Source: Sulfurimonas hydrogeniphila (GTDB lineage Bacteria; Campylobacterota; Campylobacteria; Campylobacterales; Sulfurimonadaceae). Taken from it: a DNA stretch of 64,000 nt. Position 1 is the first letter of the stretch. Each line of letters begins with the position of its first letter. The stretch lies in NCBI RefSeq assembly GCF_009068765.1, contig NZ_CP035534.1:2170001-2234000 (forward strand), read 5' to 3'. The notes beneath the pieces are model-generated. The model did not search any database. It was not told the origin of the DNA and saw nothing but the letters and a program-made list of their open reading frames with translations. Positions 51,914-61,780 of this stretch are shown piece by piece. Both the position numbers and the translations under genes were made by a program.

Positions 51914-52564
51914 TTATAAAAGTGTAATTATATATCCTCCACGGATATAATCCAGTTTATAGCTGTAATACCCGTCGAGTTCTATCACAACCCTGTAGTA
52001 GCCTTTATGTGTTCCCAGTCGTATTTTTGTAAAAAGCGACCCCTCTTTTAAACTTTTTATCAGGCTGCCTATATCGGTATCACGCTTAAAATCACAGACA
52101 ATTCTATGTGGTTTTACCAACAAAAAATTTCTCAGCATTTTATCTTTTGTCACAATCTTGAGTTTGTTCTTTTTGACATAAAATGCTATAAACTTTAATG
52201 ATGCGACTTTTTTGTATTTTATTTTTACACTGCTTTTTTTTATCTGTTTTTCAATAAACTGTGTACTGTCGGATTCATTATAGTTTTGTGAAATAAAAAC
52301 AGGCAAATGCCAGTCTATCGCATTTTGGATAGTGACTTTTTTATGTGCAATCGAACCGTCCAGGTTTTTATATGTCACGGTAACACTTTCAATCGTTCGT
52401 GCAGTGGAGGGTAATGTCACAGTGGCTCTTTTGAGCATCGGCAGTTTTGTTGTCTGATTGGATGTTAAAGGGATATCCTGTCCACTCTGTACCGGGAAAA
52501 AGGGATTTTCTCTTGCATGAAGCATCATAAAAAAGAGACTTAAAAACAACAAAACTCTTATCAT
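51914..52564 (-). CDS. AMIN-domain exported protein
   Basis: 216 residues with a signal peptide (IRVLLFLSLFFMMLHA) and a C-terminal AMIN domain (about 145-216, with RIVCDF, YRVVIELDGYY and YIITLL). AMIN domains bind peptidoglycan or place proteins in the periplasm. In Campylobacter the protein at this position (downstream of eno) is an exported glycoprotein. Order recA-eno-FtsB-like-AMIN is kept here. It is separated from the FtsB-like gene by 46 bp. Confidence 0.78.
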   Translation of the reverse strand: MIRVLLFLSLFFMMLHARENPFFPVQSGQDIPLTSNQTTKLPMLKRATVTLPSTARTIESVTVTYKNLDGSIAHKKVTIQNAIDWHLPVFISQNYNESDSTQFIEKQIKKSSVKIKYKKVASLKFIAFYVKKNKLKIVTKDKMLRNFLLVKPHRIVCDFKRDTDIGSLIKSLKEGSLFTKIRLGTHKGYYRVVIELDGYYSYKLDYIRGGYIITLL

Positions 52565-52610
52565 AATAACAAACCCTATTTTTTTAATACATTATAGCAA
52601 ATTTATATGA

Positions 52611-52889
52611 TTATTGTGCAGAAATTTCTTTGAGTTCAAAATACTCGCGTTGAAGTTCAGCATTTTCTTTTTTCAAATGCACCACTTCATTTTGAAGATA
52701 GTTCTCATACTCCTGCAAACCAAAGAGAACTTCAAGGGAGTTTGTACCGTACAAAAGTACACCCAAATATATCCCCAGTCCTATCACCAGAGCAAACAGG
52801 AGAAAAAACTTTTTTAAAGAGAGTCCCAGATATTTTTGAGTAATTGTCTGGGATGTGTCAATCTCTTCAAAAAGTTCTTCTTTGTTCAT
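52611..52889 (-). CDS. FtsB/DivIC-like septum protein
   Basis: 92 residues: a short cytoplasmic start, one membrane helix (about 28-47) and a coiled coil (about 57-90), the layout of FtsB/DivIC division proteins. It starts 7 bp after the eno stop, in the position usual for Campylobacterota. The protein would bridge FtsL and FtsQ in the divisome. Sequence is poorly conserved in this family, so the call depends on layout and synteny. Confidence 0.72.
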   Translation of the reverse strand: MNKEELFEEIDTSQTITQKYLGLSLKKFFLLFALVIGLGIYLGVLLYGTNSLEVLFGLQEYENYLQNEVVHLKKENAELQREYFELKEISAQ

Positions 52890-52896
52890 CAGGTAC

Positions 52897-54162
52897 CTAG
52901 CTAAACAGTGCCGAACCTAAATACTCACTGTAGACTGTTTCATTTTCAATTTCCAGCAAACGATTGTATTTTGCGGTTCTTTCACCTCTCGCAGTCGAAC
53001 CTGTTTTAATCTGACCACAGTTAAGTGCCGTAGCAAAATCAGCGATAAACGCATCTTCACTCTCACCTGAACGATGGCTCATTACACAGGTGTAACCGTT
53101 TCTTTGGGCAAGACGAACTGTCAGCATAGTCTCGCTTACTGAACCGATTTGGTTTGGCTTGATTAAAATAGAGTTTGCTATACCTTTTTGAATACCCTCA
53201 TTCAATATAGCGGCATTGGTAACAAACAAATCATCACCGACAATCTGAATTTTATTGCCGAGTTTTTCAGTCATAAGCTTAAATCCGTCCCAGTCATCTT
53301 CGCTTAATCCGTCTTCAATTGAGACAATCGGATACTTTTGACACAGATTTTCATAGTAGGCTACCAGCTCTTCACTGCTGAGTGTGCGATCTTCTGACTC
53401 CAGTCTGTATCCACCCTCTGTAACAATCTCGCTTGCTGCAACATCGAGTGCAATCCCAATCTCTTCACCTGGTTTGTACCCTGCTTTTTCAATCGCTTCC
53501 ATGATAACCTGAATAGGCTCCTCATTCGAACTCAGATCCGGTGCAAAACCACCCTCGTCGCCAAGCGCTGTACTGTGTCCTTTTGCAGCTAAAATAGATT
53601 TCAGGTTATGGTACACTTCAGCAGCGGCGCGTAAAGACGTTGCAAAATCTTCAAAGCCGACAGGCATAATCATATACTCTTGAAAGTCTACGTTATTGTC
53701 AGCATGGCTTCCGCCATTGATGATATTGAGCATCGGTGTCGGCATAACCATTGCATTGGCTCCGCCCAAATAGCGGTACAAAGGAATATCAAGACTCTGT
53801 GCAGCTGCACGTGCAACCGCCATAGAAACGCCAAGAACAGCATTTGCCCCGAGATTTCCATAGTTTTGTGTTCCGTCAAGCTCTTTCATTGTTGCATCAA
53901 TGACAGCCTGGTTAAAAGGACTCATCCCGATAAGCACATCAGAAATCTGAGAATTCACATTTTCAACAGCCTTTAAAACACCTTTGCCCATGTAGCGATC
54001 ACCGCCGTCACGCAACTCCAAAGCTTCACGTTTTCCGGTACTTGCCCCTGAGGGTACTATTGCGCTTGCGGTTGTTCCGTCACTCAGTCTTACTGTCGCT
54101 TTTACTGTCGGATTCCCGCGGGAGTCCATTACTTCAATTGCACTTACATCATCAATAAACAT
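52897..54162 (-). CDS. eno: Enolase
   Basis: Interconverts 2-phosphoglycerate and phosphoenolpyruvate. The 421-residue protein has the N-terminal [12 protein letters not shown], the catalytic GDDLFVTN and ILIKPNQIG segments with the base Lys, [13 protein letters not shown] for Mg binding, and SHRSGE. Full length. It lies 41 bp after recA on the same strand. PEP it forms can also feed LegI, but that link is general metabolism. Confidence 0.96.
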   Translation of the reverse strand: MFIDDVSAIEVMDSRGNPTVKATVRLSDGTTASAIVPSGASTGKREALELRDGGDRYMGKGVLKAVENVNSQISDVLIGMSPFNQAVIDATMKELDGTQNYGNLGANAVLGVSMAVARAAAQSLDIPLYRYLGGANAMVMPTPMLNIINGGSHADNNVDFQEYMIMPVGFEDFATSLRAAAEVYHNLKSILAAKGHSTALGDEGGFAPDLSSNEEPIQVIMEAIEKAGYKPGEEIGIALDVAASEIVTEGGYRLESEDRTLSSEELVAYYENLCQKYPIVSIEDGLSEDDWDGFKLMTEKLGNKIQIVGDDLFVTNAAILNEGIQKGIANSILIKPNQIGSVSETMLTVRLAQRNGYTCVMSHRSGESEDAFIADFATALNCGQIKTGSTARGERTAKYNRLLEIENETVYSEYLGSALFS

Positions 54163-54203
54163 ATATCATACCTTCTTAAAAATTTTAAATATTCAAAGGC
54201 TTT

Positions 54204-55241
54204 TTATGCGTCGGCTTCTGCTATATCAGAAGTATCCATCGTCATAAGAGAGCTCATGCCCATCGCCTGTTTAACCTTCTCTTCAATCTCAGCTGCAAGT
54301 TCCGGCTCATCTTTAAATTTCGCCTTGACATTTTCACGGCCTTGACCAAGTTTGGTCTCTCCATAAGAAAACCAAGCCCCGCTTTTGTCTATTATGTCTA
54401 ATTTTACACCATAGTCAACGAGCTCACCCTCTTTTGAGATTCCTTCTCCGAACATTATATCAAATTCTGCCTGACGAAAAGGAGGGGCCACTTTATTTTT
54501 AATTACTTTTGCTTTGACTCTGTTACCAATTTGACTCTCCCCCTGCTTCAGTGAAGCTATACGACGCACGTCTATACGGACAGAAGCATAAAATTTTAAA
54601 GCATTCCCGCCTGATGTTGTCTCAGGTGAGCCATACCCCATCATACCGATTTTCATACGAATCTGGTTGATAAATATAATCGTACAGTTCATTTTGCTCA
54701 GCACACCTGTGAGCTTTCGCAATGCCTTAGACATAAGACGGGCCTGAACACCGACCTGCTGATCATTCATCTCACCTTCAAGTTCAACTTTTGGTGTCAA
54801 TGCGGCCACGGAATCTATAACAATCAGATCAATAGCACCGCTTCGTGCAATCGTCTCTACAATATCAAGTGCCTGTTCAGCATAATCAGGCTGAGAAACC
54901 AGAAGATTGTCAATATCTACGCCAAGATTCTTCGCATAGATGACATCAAGTGCATGTTCTGCATCTATAAAAGCGCATACCCCTCCGGCCTTTTGGCATT
55001 CAGACGTAATTTGGAGCGCCAAAGTTGTCTTACCGGAGCTCTCCGGCCCGTATATCTCAACGACTCTTCCCTGCGGTACACCGCCTATTCCAAGTGCCAA
55101 ATCAAGCCCCAAAGAACCTGTACTTATAGACCGGATCGGCACAATATCCTTATCACCAAGGCGCATTAAAGCACCTTTGCCAAAGGCTTTATCTATCTGC
55201 TTCATCGCCAAGTCTAATGATTTTTGTTTGTTTGCATCCAT
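54204..55241 (-). CDS. recA: Recombinase RecA
   Basis: The 345-residue strand-exchange protein. GPESSGKTT is the Walker A motif, [10 protein letters not shown] is Walker B, and the [17 protein letters not shown] segment forms the DNA-binding loop region. Length is typical. The 159-bp gap upstream (55242-55400) has no clear operator, and LexA-type control is not expected in this phylum. Confidence 0.97.
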   Translation of the reverse strand: MDANKQKSLDLAMKQIDKAFGKGALMRLGDKDIVPIRSISTGSLGLDLALGIGGVPQGRVVEIYGPESSGKTTLALQITSECQKAGGVCAFIDAEHALDVIYAKNLGVDIDNLLVSQPDYAEQALDIVETIARSGAIDLIVIDSVAALTPKVELEGEMNDQQVGVQARLMSKALRKLTGVLSKMNCTIIFINQIRMKIGMMGYGSPETTSGGNALKFYASVRIDVRRIASLKQGESQIGNRVKAKVIKNKVAPPFRQAEFDIMFGEGISKEGELVDYGVKLDIIDKSGAWFSYGETKLGQGRENVKAKFKDEPELAAEIEEKVKQAMGMSSLMTMDTSDIAEADA

Positions 55242-55400
55242 TTTGGACTCACTTATTATGAAATTTAGACTTATTTTATGTAAAAATTTGCAATATGCTT
55301 AAATTTATGTCATTTTGCCATATTTTTAATCATATTCTTTTTCCATAGAATTTGATGAAATTTTAGCTAAAAAACATAAAAAGAAGTAAATAAAAATAAT

Positions 55401-55883
55401 TTACTTTTCACCTGCAGTTTTTTCTGCTATTTCTACGGCAGCTTCATCTCCATGCACAATAACCAGTATTTTGTTCTCCTGTATCATATCTCCGTATTTT
55501 TCCGCCAAAGATTTTTCTATGCCCAAATCAACAAGCCAGGCCGTCATCGCTCCGGTTGCGCCAAACATTACAGCCCCTGCTGCCATCCCTGCGATAGATG
55601 CAAGTATTCGCCCCGTTGCCACTATAGGTCCGACACCCGGAGCCCAGAAGAGAATACCGCCCATCAGAAGTCCCCAGAGTCCGCCCCAAAAAGCACCCTG
55701 TTCACCCCAAAATATAATGTTTTCACTGTGTTTTTTATACTTAAATTCGTTTTTTTCTTCCTGTTCTCCTTTAGCTATTACTGAAATATATTTTTTCAGT
55801 ACACCGTTTGCCAGCAGTTTATTGACAAATTCTGCTGCCTCATCGTAGTTATCATAGACTTTTACCAATGCTTCTTTGCTCAT
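55401..55883 (-). CDS. General-stress-like membrane protein with glycine zipper
   Basis: 160 residues. An N-terminal domain of about 55 residues (VKVYDNYDEAAEFVNKL) looks like the DUF1269/GsiB-YflT 'general stress protein 17M' type. The centre is a glycine-rich double hydrophobic segment (GLWGLLMGGILFWAPGVG ... GMAAGAVMFGATGAM), followed by a C-terminal soluble part. It probably anchors in or peripherally binds the inner membrane. Function is not known. It stands alone between recA and mqnD with its own ribosome site (AAGGAGAA). Confidence 0.6.
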   Translation of the reverse strand: MSKEALVKVYDNYDEAAEFVNKLLANGVLKKYISVIAKGEQEEKNEFKYKKHSENIIFWGEQGAFWGGLWGLLMGGILFWAPGVGPIVATGRILASIAGMAAGAVMFGATGAMTAWLVDLGIEKSLAEKYGDMIQENKILVIVHGDEAAVEIAEKTAGEK

Positions 55884-55986
55884 AACTGTTCTCCTTATAT
55901 TAAAAATAATGTTATTTAATTATACTCCCATTATTATTAATTTAATCAAAAAGTTCTTTTTATCTATTTTTCGATAAAATAAACCT

Positions 55987-56850
55987 ATGAAAAAAACTCT
56001 TATTGCACATTCACCTGACGCAGACGATATTTTTATGTACTATGCCATCAAATTCGGCTGGGTAGATATGAAAGATACACACTTTGACAATATTGCAAAA
56101 GATATACAAACCCTCAATGAGGATGCACTTAACGGTGTTTATGATATTGTAGCCATCAGCTTTGCCCTCTATCCGAATATCAGAGAAGAGTATGCTCCTC
56201 TTCGGACCGCTGTAAGTTTCGGTGAAGGTTATGGCCCTAAGCTTATCAAAAGAAAGGGTCAGCGACTCAGACGAAATTTTAAAGTGGCTCTCAGCGGAAA
56301 ACATACAACCAATGCAATGCTTTTTCGCATCGCCTACCCTGAGGCACGCATAAGCTATATGAATTTTCTGGAAATAGAGAATGCCGTCAAAGAGGGGAAA
56401 GTGGATGCCGGAGTACTGATACATGAAAGCATATTAACTTTTGCGGACGAACTTGAAGTAGAGCGTGAAATGTGGGATATCTGGCAGGAACTTGCCGGCA
56501 AAGAGTTGCCGCTGCCTCTTGGAGGTATGGCAATCCGTCGCTCTTTGCCTCTCAATCGTGCAATAGATTATGAAAAAACACTGACAAAAGCAGTGCAGGT
56601 TGCCCGTGACCACAAAGAGAGACTCTCACACATGCTTATAGAACGTGACCTGGTCCGCATAGATGCACAGACACTTGCAAAATATCTTGAACTCTATGCA
56701 AATGATGACTCCATCACCCTCAGCGATATTCAATACGAAGCCATCGACAAACTTTTTGAGATAGGCTATGAACACGGATTTTACGACAAACCTGTTGCAA
56801 TCAGAGACTATCTGATCCCTACAGAGTATACGGCACTGAGAGAGTCATAA
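55987..56850 (+). CDS. mqnD: 1,4-dihydroxy-6-naphthoate synthase (futalosine menaquinone pathway)
   Basis: A 287-residue MqnA/MqnD-family protein, a periplasmic-binding-protein-like fold without signal peptide. The motif HSPDADDIFMYYA near the N-terminus and the LPLGGMAIRR segment point to MqnD, which cleaves cyclic dehypoxanthinylfutalosine. The futalosine route is the normal menaquinone path in Campylobacterota. It begins a three-gene set: fliQ starts immediately after its stop. Confidence 0.87.
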   Translation: MKKTLIAHSPDADDIFMYYAIKFGWVDMKDTHFDNIAKDIQTLNEDALNGVYDIVAISFALYPNIREEYAPLRTAVSFGEGYGPKLIKRKGQRLRRNFKVALSGKHTTNAMLFRIAYPEARISYMNFLEIENAVKEGKVDAGVLIHESILTFADELEVEREMWDIWQELAGKELPLPLGGMAIRRSLPLNRAIDYEKTLTKAVQVARDHKERLSHMLIERDLVRIDAQTLAKYLELYANDDSITLSDIQYEAIDKLFEIGYEHGFYDKPVAIRDYLIPTEYTALRES

Positions 56851-57117
56851 ATGGAAGCAAAACTCGTAGCACTTGGCGTACAGACATTTCAGATTGCACT
56901 CTATCTTGCACTTCCCGGACTCCTTACAGGTATGTTTTTGGGACTTGCTGTCAGTATTTTCCAGGCTACAACACAAATCAATGAAATGACGCTCTCTTTC
57001 ATTCCAAAAATAATCGGTGTGGTTATCGTCATCGTCCTTACAATGCCCTGGATGCTCAACGAGATGACAGACTTTTCTGTCGGTGTATTTAATATGATTC
57101 CCACCTTTGTCGAGTAA
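56851..57117 (+). CDS. fliQ: Flagellar export protein FliQ
   Basis: The 88-residue protein has two hydrophobic segments (about 15-38 and 50-72) and the family's FQATTQINEMTLSFIPKI segment. It is part of the inner-membrane FliPQR export gate. It lies directly after the mqnD stop and shares one base with the murB start, an arrangement seen in other Campylobacterota and unrelated to flagella by function. Confidence 0.92.
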   Translation: MEAKLVALGVQTFQIALYLALPGLLTGMFLGLAVSIFQATTQINEMTLSFIPKIIGVVIVIVLTMPWMLNEMTDFSVGVFNMIPTFVE

Positions 57118-57917
57118 TGCAGTTTAAAAGTATCGATTTTTCAAAATATTCCTCTTTTAAAATAGGGAATGTTGTTGATGTTGCTCTTTTAGAAGAAGAT
57201 TTTACAGATCTGGCAGACTACACTCTCATAGGGTCCTGCAATAATACTCTTATAGGACCCAATCCACCAAAACTGATGATGCTCGATAAAAAATACAACT
57301 ATATAAAAATAAACAACGGTCTTTTAAAAATCGGCGGAGCAACACCCTCGGGTAAAATTGCCTCTTTTTGTAAAAAGCACAATATCGCAAACTTTGAATT
57401 TCTTTCCCATCTTCCGGGAAAACTCGGTGGTCTTGTTTATATGAATGCCGGACTCAAAGAGTTTGAAATTTTTAACAATCTTATCAGTATTACCACCCCC
57501 TCCGGGTTACATGTAAAAGAGGAGATACAATTTGGTTACAGAAAAACAAATATCAAAGAACCCATACTTGAAGCAGCTTTTTCTTTAACATATGGTTTTA
57601 GTCAGGAAAAAGTAACAATGTTTAAAAAAATGCGCGCCAACCAGCCTGCAACCCCGAGTGCAGGCAGCTGTTTTAAAAACCCCGAAGGTGATTATGCCGG
57701 CAGACTGATAGAGGCGGTAGGACTCAAAGGCAAAAGAGTCGGCAATATAGAGTTCAGCAGAGTCCATGCAAATTTTTTAGTCAATCACGGAAACGGCAGT
57801 TTTGAGGATGCCGTTTTTCTTATAACTGAAGCACAAAAAAAAGTTTTTAACAACTTTGGAATAAAACTAGAGTTAGAAATCGTAATTTTAGACACAAAAA
57901 CAAAAACACTCTTTTAA
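57117..57917 (+). CDS. murB: UDP-N-acetylenolpyruvoylglucosamine reductase
   Basis: The second step of peptidoglycan precursor synthesis, FAD and NADPH dependent. The 266-residue protein is the short (type II/III) form. The NFEFLSHLPGKLGGLVYMNAG stretch binds FAD, and AGSCFKNPEG holds the catalytic Ser. It overlaps fliQ by one base. A TTACATGTAA copy at 57507 is read LHVK. Downstream lies repeat locus C. Confidence 0.9.
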   Translation: MQFKSIDFSKYSSFKIGNVVDVALLEEDFTDLADYTLIGSCNNTLIGPNPPKLMMLDKKYNYIKINNGLLKIGGATPSGKIASFCKKHNIANFEFLSHLPGKLGGLVYMNAGLKEFEIFNNLISITTPSGLHVKEEIQFGYRKTNIKEPILEAAFSLTYGFSQEKVTMFKKMRANQPATPSAGSCFKNPEGDYAGRLIEAVGLKGKRVGNIEFSRVHANFLVNHGNGSFEDAVFLITEAQKKVFNNFGIKLELEIVILDTKTKTLF

Positions 57918-57950
57918 CTTGCATGCAACCGCTGTTTTTTTCACTCTCAG

Positions 57951-58133
57951 CCCACCCTGAAGGATGGGTTCCAAATAATCCCGGAAACCCGTACTTTTTT
58001 CAGTGCGGGCTTTGTCTCTTTCAAGACTAAGGCCCAGATTCCGAAAGGATATCGAACTTTTATCTTAACTTAATGGCATTGAGACAGAAGTCTGAATTCC
58101 CAATGATTCCCGGAACCCGTACTTCAGTGCGGG
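57951..58133. repeat. Intergenic hairpin repeat locus C
   Basis: Between convergent murB and the barrel protein. CCCACCCTGAAGGATGGG (57951-57968) is followed by a long-loop CCCGTACTTTTTTCAGTGCGGG (57988-58009) and, about 105 bp later, by CCCGTACTTCAGTGCGGG (58116-58133), each preceded by CCCGGAA. The gap of 245 bp holds no gene. The hairpins might also end transcription of murB. Confidence 0.75.
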
Positions 58134-58162
58134 CTAAAAGCTTGCAGGCCAAAAAACGCCTC

Positions 58163-58915
58163 TTAAAAACGCAGCATTAAACCTGCATAGAATCCTGAAA
58201 AATCCATATCTGTTTTCACATCTTCCCCGTCTTCGTCTATTTTTATTTTTTGTGTTCTGTAGCCTATTTCAAGAGCAGGCTGCACAATCGGTGAGATGTC
58301 AAAGGTATAGTCTATTTTTGCACGCACGTCATAAATAGTCGAAGAACCTGTAGTCACATACTTTGCATCACTCTCAAGAGCAATGTTTGTTGTCGGAATT
58401 TCCACTCTTACCCTTGCATAAAGAAGCGGAATAGGTGCGGTATAGGAATCCTGATACCCCGGGAACGGTCCGTTTTGTGCCACTGTGTAGTCCATGTTCA
58501 TCACTTTTATATCCAGCCCCAGATCAACTGTTGTCCAAAAAGTGTTGTCCAGTATATTATAGTAAGGAATAATATCATACTCTTTGATATCCAAAACACT
58601 GTTTGATGACCCAGGTATAGTCACGCCACCCCATGAACCTGTTGCCGTACCCGTTGCATGGATACTGACATACTCAAGTCTGATATTCGGAACAACCGGA
58701 ATCGGATGTTTTACAAGCATCCACACATAGGCGGATGTGTCTTTTTTTTCATCAAATGTATTTGTACCTGTGACACCGCCGCCAGCGTTATAATCAGCTG
58801 TACCGGACGGTGTCTGTGCCCATGCACCCGCACCGATTTCAACTCTTGCCATGTCGGCACAAAGCGAAGCGCTCAAAATTGTACTTACAGCAATAGCAGA
58901 TAAGATTTTTTTCAT
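58163..58915 (-). CDS. TIGR04219-type outer-membrane beta-barrel protein
   Basis: 250 residues with a signal peptide (KKILSAIAVSTILSASLCA) and a strand-rich mature part that opens with ARVEIGAGAW and ends MLRF, as in outer-membrane barrels with a C-terminal aromatic residue. The RVEIPTTN and FSGFYAGLMLRF ends resemble the TIGR04219 family of proteobacterial barrels with unknown substrate. It is monocistronic on the minus strand. Confidence 0.75.
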   Translation of the reverse strand: MKKILSAIAVSTILSASLCADMARVEIGAGAWAQTPSGTADYNAGGGVTGTNTFDEKKDTSAYVWMLVKHPIPVVPNIRLEYVSIHATGTATGSWGGVTIPGSSNSVLDIKEYDIIPYYNILDNTFWTTVDLGLDIKVMNMDYTVAQNGPFPGYQDSYTAPIPLLYARVRVEIPTTNIALESDAKYVTTGSSTIYDVRAKIDYTFDISPIVQPALEIGYRTQKIKIDEDGEDVKTDMDFSGFYAGLMLRF

Positions 58916-59098
58916 GTTTAACCCCGTTAAAATAATTTACTTTATTATATCAGAGATTGCTGGAAGAATAATTAAAAATGTTTGATTAGATAGCGTTTGC
59001 ATTTTGAATAAATCAAAATGCAAACAGAAGGAGAAACAAAATAAGACATACTCATTTTGCTTTTTTGCCACCAATGGCGGCAAGCTAAAAAGAAGTTA

Positions 59099-59605
59099 CT
59101 ATTTTTTAGCAGCTTCTATTGCAGCGTCATACTGAGGCTCTTCAGTGATTTCTGGAACGATTTCTTTATAAGTTACAATTCCGTTTTCATCAATTACGAA
59201 GATAGCACGAGCAGTTACACCTGCAAGTGGAGAACCGCCTAAAAGTACACCGTATGCGTTAGCAAAGTCTTTGTTTCTGAAATCTGAAGCAACAGTTAAT
59301 TTATCGATTCCCTCAGCTGAACAGAAACGTCCTGCAGCAAAAGGAAGGTCCATAGAAACAACAACAGTTTTAACACCGTCAAGTTCTGCAGCTTTTGCAT
59401 TAAAGTTACGAGTTTCTGTAGCACATACACCTGTATCAAGTGAAGGAACTACGATGATAAGTTGTTTTGTACCTTGAGCACCACCAACTTTTACATCACC
59501 CAAACCATCTGAGTTTACTACATTAACTTCTGGTGCTTTATCACCTACATTTACTTCATTTCCTAATAACTCTACGTCTGTACCTTTGAATTTAGTTGTT
59601 GCCAT
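59099..59605 (-). CDS. tpx: Thiol peroxidase
   Basis: A peroxiredoxin of 168 residues that reduces peroxides using thioredoxin. PSLDTGVCATETRNFN holds the peroxidatic Cys, and a second Cys in GRFCSAEG is the resolving one, in the usual Tpx places. The ATG at 59605 with AAAGGAA is preferred over the TTG two codons earlier. The gap of about 180 bp downstream holds a G-U-containing hairpin (59070-59088) that could end the message. A 12-bp palindrome, AATTGTACAATT, lies 54 bp upstream. Confidence 0.92.
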   Translation of the reverse strand: MATTKFKGTDVELLGNEVNVGDKAPEVNVVNSDGLGDVKVGGAQGTKQLIIVVPSLDTGVCATETRNFNAKAAELDGVKTVVVSMDLPFAAGRFCSAEGIDKLTVASDFRNKDFANAYGVLLGGSPLAGVTARAIFVIDENGIVTYKEIVPEITEEPQYDAAIEAAKK

Positions 59606-59658
59606 ATTCAATTTCCTTTATTTAACACTCATTTTGAATGTTTGATTTTTCTTGTTGG

Positions 59659-59670
59659 AATTGTACAATT
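59659..59670. promoter_or_regulatory. 12-bp perfect palindrome upstream of tpx
   Basis: AATTGTACAATT is perfectly symmetrical and sits in the 127-bp gap between the tsaD stop and the tpx start. The position suits a regulator of an oxidative-stress gene, but no matching second site was found in the window. Confidence 0.3.
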
Positions 59671-59732
59671 AAAATACTAATATTTATCTTATTAAAGCTC
59701 AGAAAACCTTGCTTTAAGTTAAATTTAATTTA

Positions 59733-60710
59733 TCACATCTTTACCCTTGCTGCTACACTCACTTCTTCCAAGGAAGTAAACATCCCCTGCTTGTACATAT
59801 CCACTGCAACCCGCCCTATCATAGCCGCATTATCAGAACAGTACTCTAAATCGCTCAAAAGTAGTTGTGCATTATAAGGCTGCAGCAGCTTTTTTATTTC
59901 CCCTCGCAGATACTGGTTTGCACTTGCACCCCCGACAATGGCAAAGTTTTTCGGAGGGTTTGTCTGAAAATATTTTTTAAGTTTGTGTACAAGATGTTTG
60001 CTTGCAGTATATTCAAAAGAAGCCGCTATATCTTTATAGTCTTGCGGTTCAGATTTTTCAACAGCAAGCCGAACCGCATTTTTCAGTCCCGAATAGCTAA
60101 AAGCAAATTTTGGTGTTCGCAGCAGAGGAACGGTAAAGTCATATCTTTTTCTGTCGCCCTCTTTTGCAAGTTTTTCTATAACCGGTCCGCCGGGATATCC
60201 CATCCCCATCATCTTTGCGACCTTGTCAAAACTCTCACCGAAACTGTCATCCATACTTTTTGCAACTGTTGCAATGTCTGTCAGACTTTTTACTTCCATC
60301 ACTTGTGTGTGTCCGCCTGAAACAAGCAGAACCGTCAAAGGAAAAAGCGTCTCTTTTTCAATAAAAAGTGAATAAATATGCCCGGTAAGATGATTTACCG
60401 CAATAAGGGGAATATCAAGTGCAACACTCACTGCCTTTGCCAAGGTAACCCCCTCTATCAGCGTAACGGCAAGTCCCGGGCTCGTTGTCACCGCAACCGC
60501 TTTTATCTTTTTAAAATAAGGCTCACACTGCTCCAAAATCTTTGGCAAAGCCTCTGCATGCAGGCGCGCTGCCAGCTCCGGAACAACACCGCCGTATACG
60601 CTGTGCTCAATCTCCTGTGAAATCTTTTTATGAAAAACAAGTTTGTTTGTTGCTATTTCTGTTACAGCAATTGCACTGTCATCACAGGAACTTTCTATAC
60701 TTAAAACCAT
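59733..60710 (-). CDS. tsaD: tRNA N6-threonylcarbamoyladenosine synthase subunit TsaD
   Basis: Transfers threonylcarbamoyl to A37 of ANN-decoding tRNAs. The 325-residue ASKHA-fold protein has [13 protein letters not shown] (ATP), the metal-binding HLTGH (HxxxH) and GGHTQVM. Its start overlaps the end of dxr by 10 bp, so the two are co-transcribed. Confidence 0.94.
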   Translation of the reverse strand: MVLSIESSCDDSAIAVTEIATNKLVFHKKISQEIEHSVYGGVVPELAARLHAEALPKILEQCEPYFKKIKAVAVTTSPGLAVTLIEGVTLAKAVSVALDIPLIAVNHLTGHIYSLFIEKETLFPLTVLLVSGGHTQVMEVKSLTDIATVAKSMDDSFGESFDKVAKMMGMGYPGGPVIEKLAKEGDRKRYDFTVPLLRTPKFAFSYSGLKNAVRLAVEKSEPQDYKDIAASFEYTASKHLVHKLKKYFQTNPPKNFAIVGGASANQYLRGEIKKLLQPYNAQLLLSDLEYCSDNAAMIGRVAVDMYKQGMFTSLEEVSVAARVKM

Positions 60711-61780
60711 CTGTTCTTTCCTACATATTTTCGCACTTCTTGATCTATAAGGAATATATCGCTTACATGTAAAGGGAGTGCATCACTGAAATTTTCATAC
60801 GCATTGATAATAATTTTACTGATATCCATAAAACCTATTTTTTTGGCGATAAACATCTCAATAGCCGCCTCATTTGCCGCATTGACAACAACGCCTCTTT
60901 GCGGATTTTTCAGCAGATCTTCTTTAATCTGCCAGACAGGATAGCGCTCCGGACTGATTTGGCGAAACTCCAGACGTCCCACCTGTACAAGATCAACATG
61001 CGGTAAAATCGCTTCATCCATTTTTTCATCAAGCGCATAGGCTATGGGCAACTGCATACTCGCATTGGCAAAATGTGCTGTGGTTGAGCCATCTTTGAAG
61101 TCTATCATCGCGTGAATCAAAGACTGCGTCTCAATAATGGCATCATATTCTCCCTCGCCAAAGAGCCAGCGTGCTTCGAGGAGCTCAAACATTTTATTGA
61201 CCATGGTTGCCGAATCAATTGTGATTTTTTGCCCCATTGACCAGTTTGGATGCTTTTGTGTATCTGAGAGTGTTGCTGTATGCAGTCTTGTTATATCCCA
61301 GTCACGAAAAGCTCCGCCGCTTGCTGTAATCGTCATTTTTTTTACCGGTCTCTCCTGCAACAGATACCACAATCCAAAATGCTCGCTGTCAATAGGCTGA
61401 ATTTTTGATGTATCAATGAAACTGCCGCAGGCTACAAGGGATTCTTTGTTTGCCAGGGCCACTTTTTTATCACATTCTATGGCTTTGAGTGTCGGACGCA
61501 GGCCTAAAAAACCTACCAGTGCATTTACTACAAGTTTGGAGGTTGCTTCTTCTATTACATGTAATATAGCTTCTTCTCCACTATAAACACGAGAATGATT
61601 TACTTTTGCAACATCTGCTTTATTTGCTACAACGACAACTTTTGGCTTATGTTCTTTAATTTGCTTATTTAAAAGTGTAATATTTTTACCACAAACCAAC
61701 ACCTCAACTTTTATACCAAAACGTCTGGCAACCAGCAAAGCATTGACACCGATGGAACCTGTCGAACCTAAAAGTATCAA
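60701..61780 (-). CDS. dxr: 1-deoxy-D-xylulose 5-phosphate reductoisomerase
   Basis: The second step of the MEP isoprenoid pathway. The 359-residue protein starts with the NADPH motif [13 protein letters not shown] and has the ALANKES, TASGGAF and [14 protein letters not shown] blocks of the active site. The start is TTG at 61780, directly abutting the cdsA stop (TAG/TTG), with no nearby ATG. Two palindrome words lie at 60763 and 61555. It is the middle gene of a cdsA-dxr-tsaD set. Confidence 0.95.
   Translation of the reverse strand: MILLGSTGSIGVNALLVARRFGIKVEVLVCGKNITLLNKQIKEHKPKVVVVANKADVAKVNHSRVYSGEEAILHVIEEATSKLVVNALVGFLGLRPTLKAIECDKKVALANKESLVACGSFIDTSKIQPIDSEHFGLWYLLQERPVKKMTITASGGAFRDWDITRLHTATLSDTQKHPNWSMGQKITIDSATMVNKMFELLEARWLFGEGEYDAIIETQSLIHAMIDFKDGSTTAHFANASMQLPIAYALDEKMDEAILPHVDLVQVGRLEFRQISPERYPVWQIKEDLLKNPQRGVVVNAANEAAIEMFIAKKIGFMDISKIIINAYENFSDALPLHVSDIFLIDQEVRKYVGKNRWF

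Noticed and set aside
55242-55400. LexA/SOS box upstream of recA
   Set aside because: No dyad of LexA type was seen and LexA is generally absent from this phylum.
59070-59088. TTGCCACC...GGCGGCAA hairpin as a strong tpx terminator
   Set aside because: The stem is good on the minus strand, but no U-run follows, so it is mentioned only as a possible message end.
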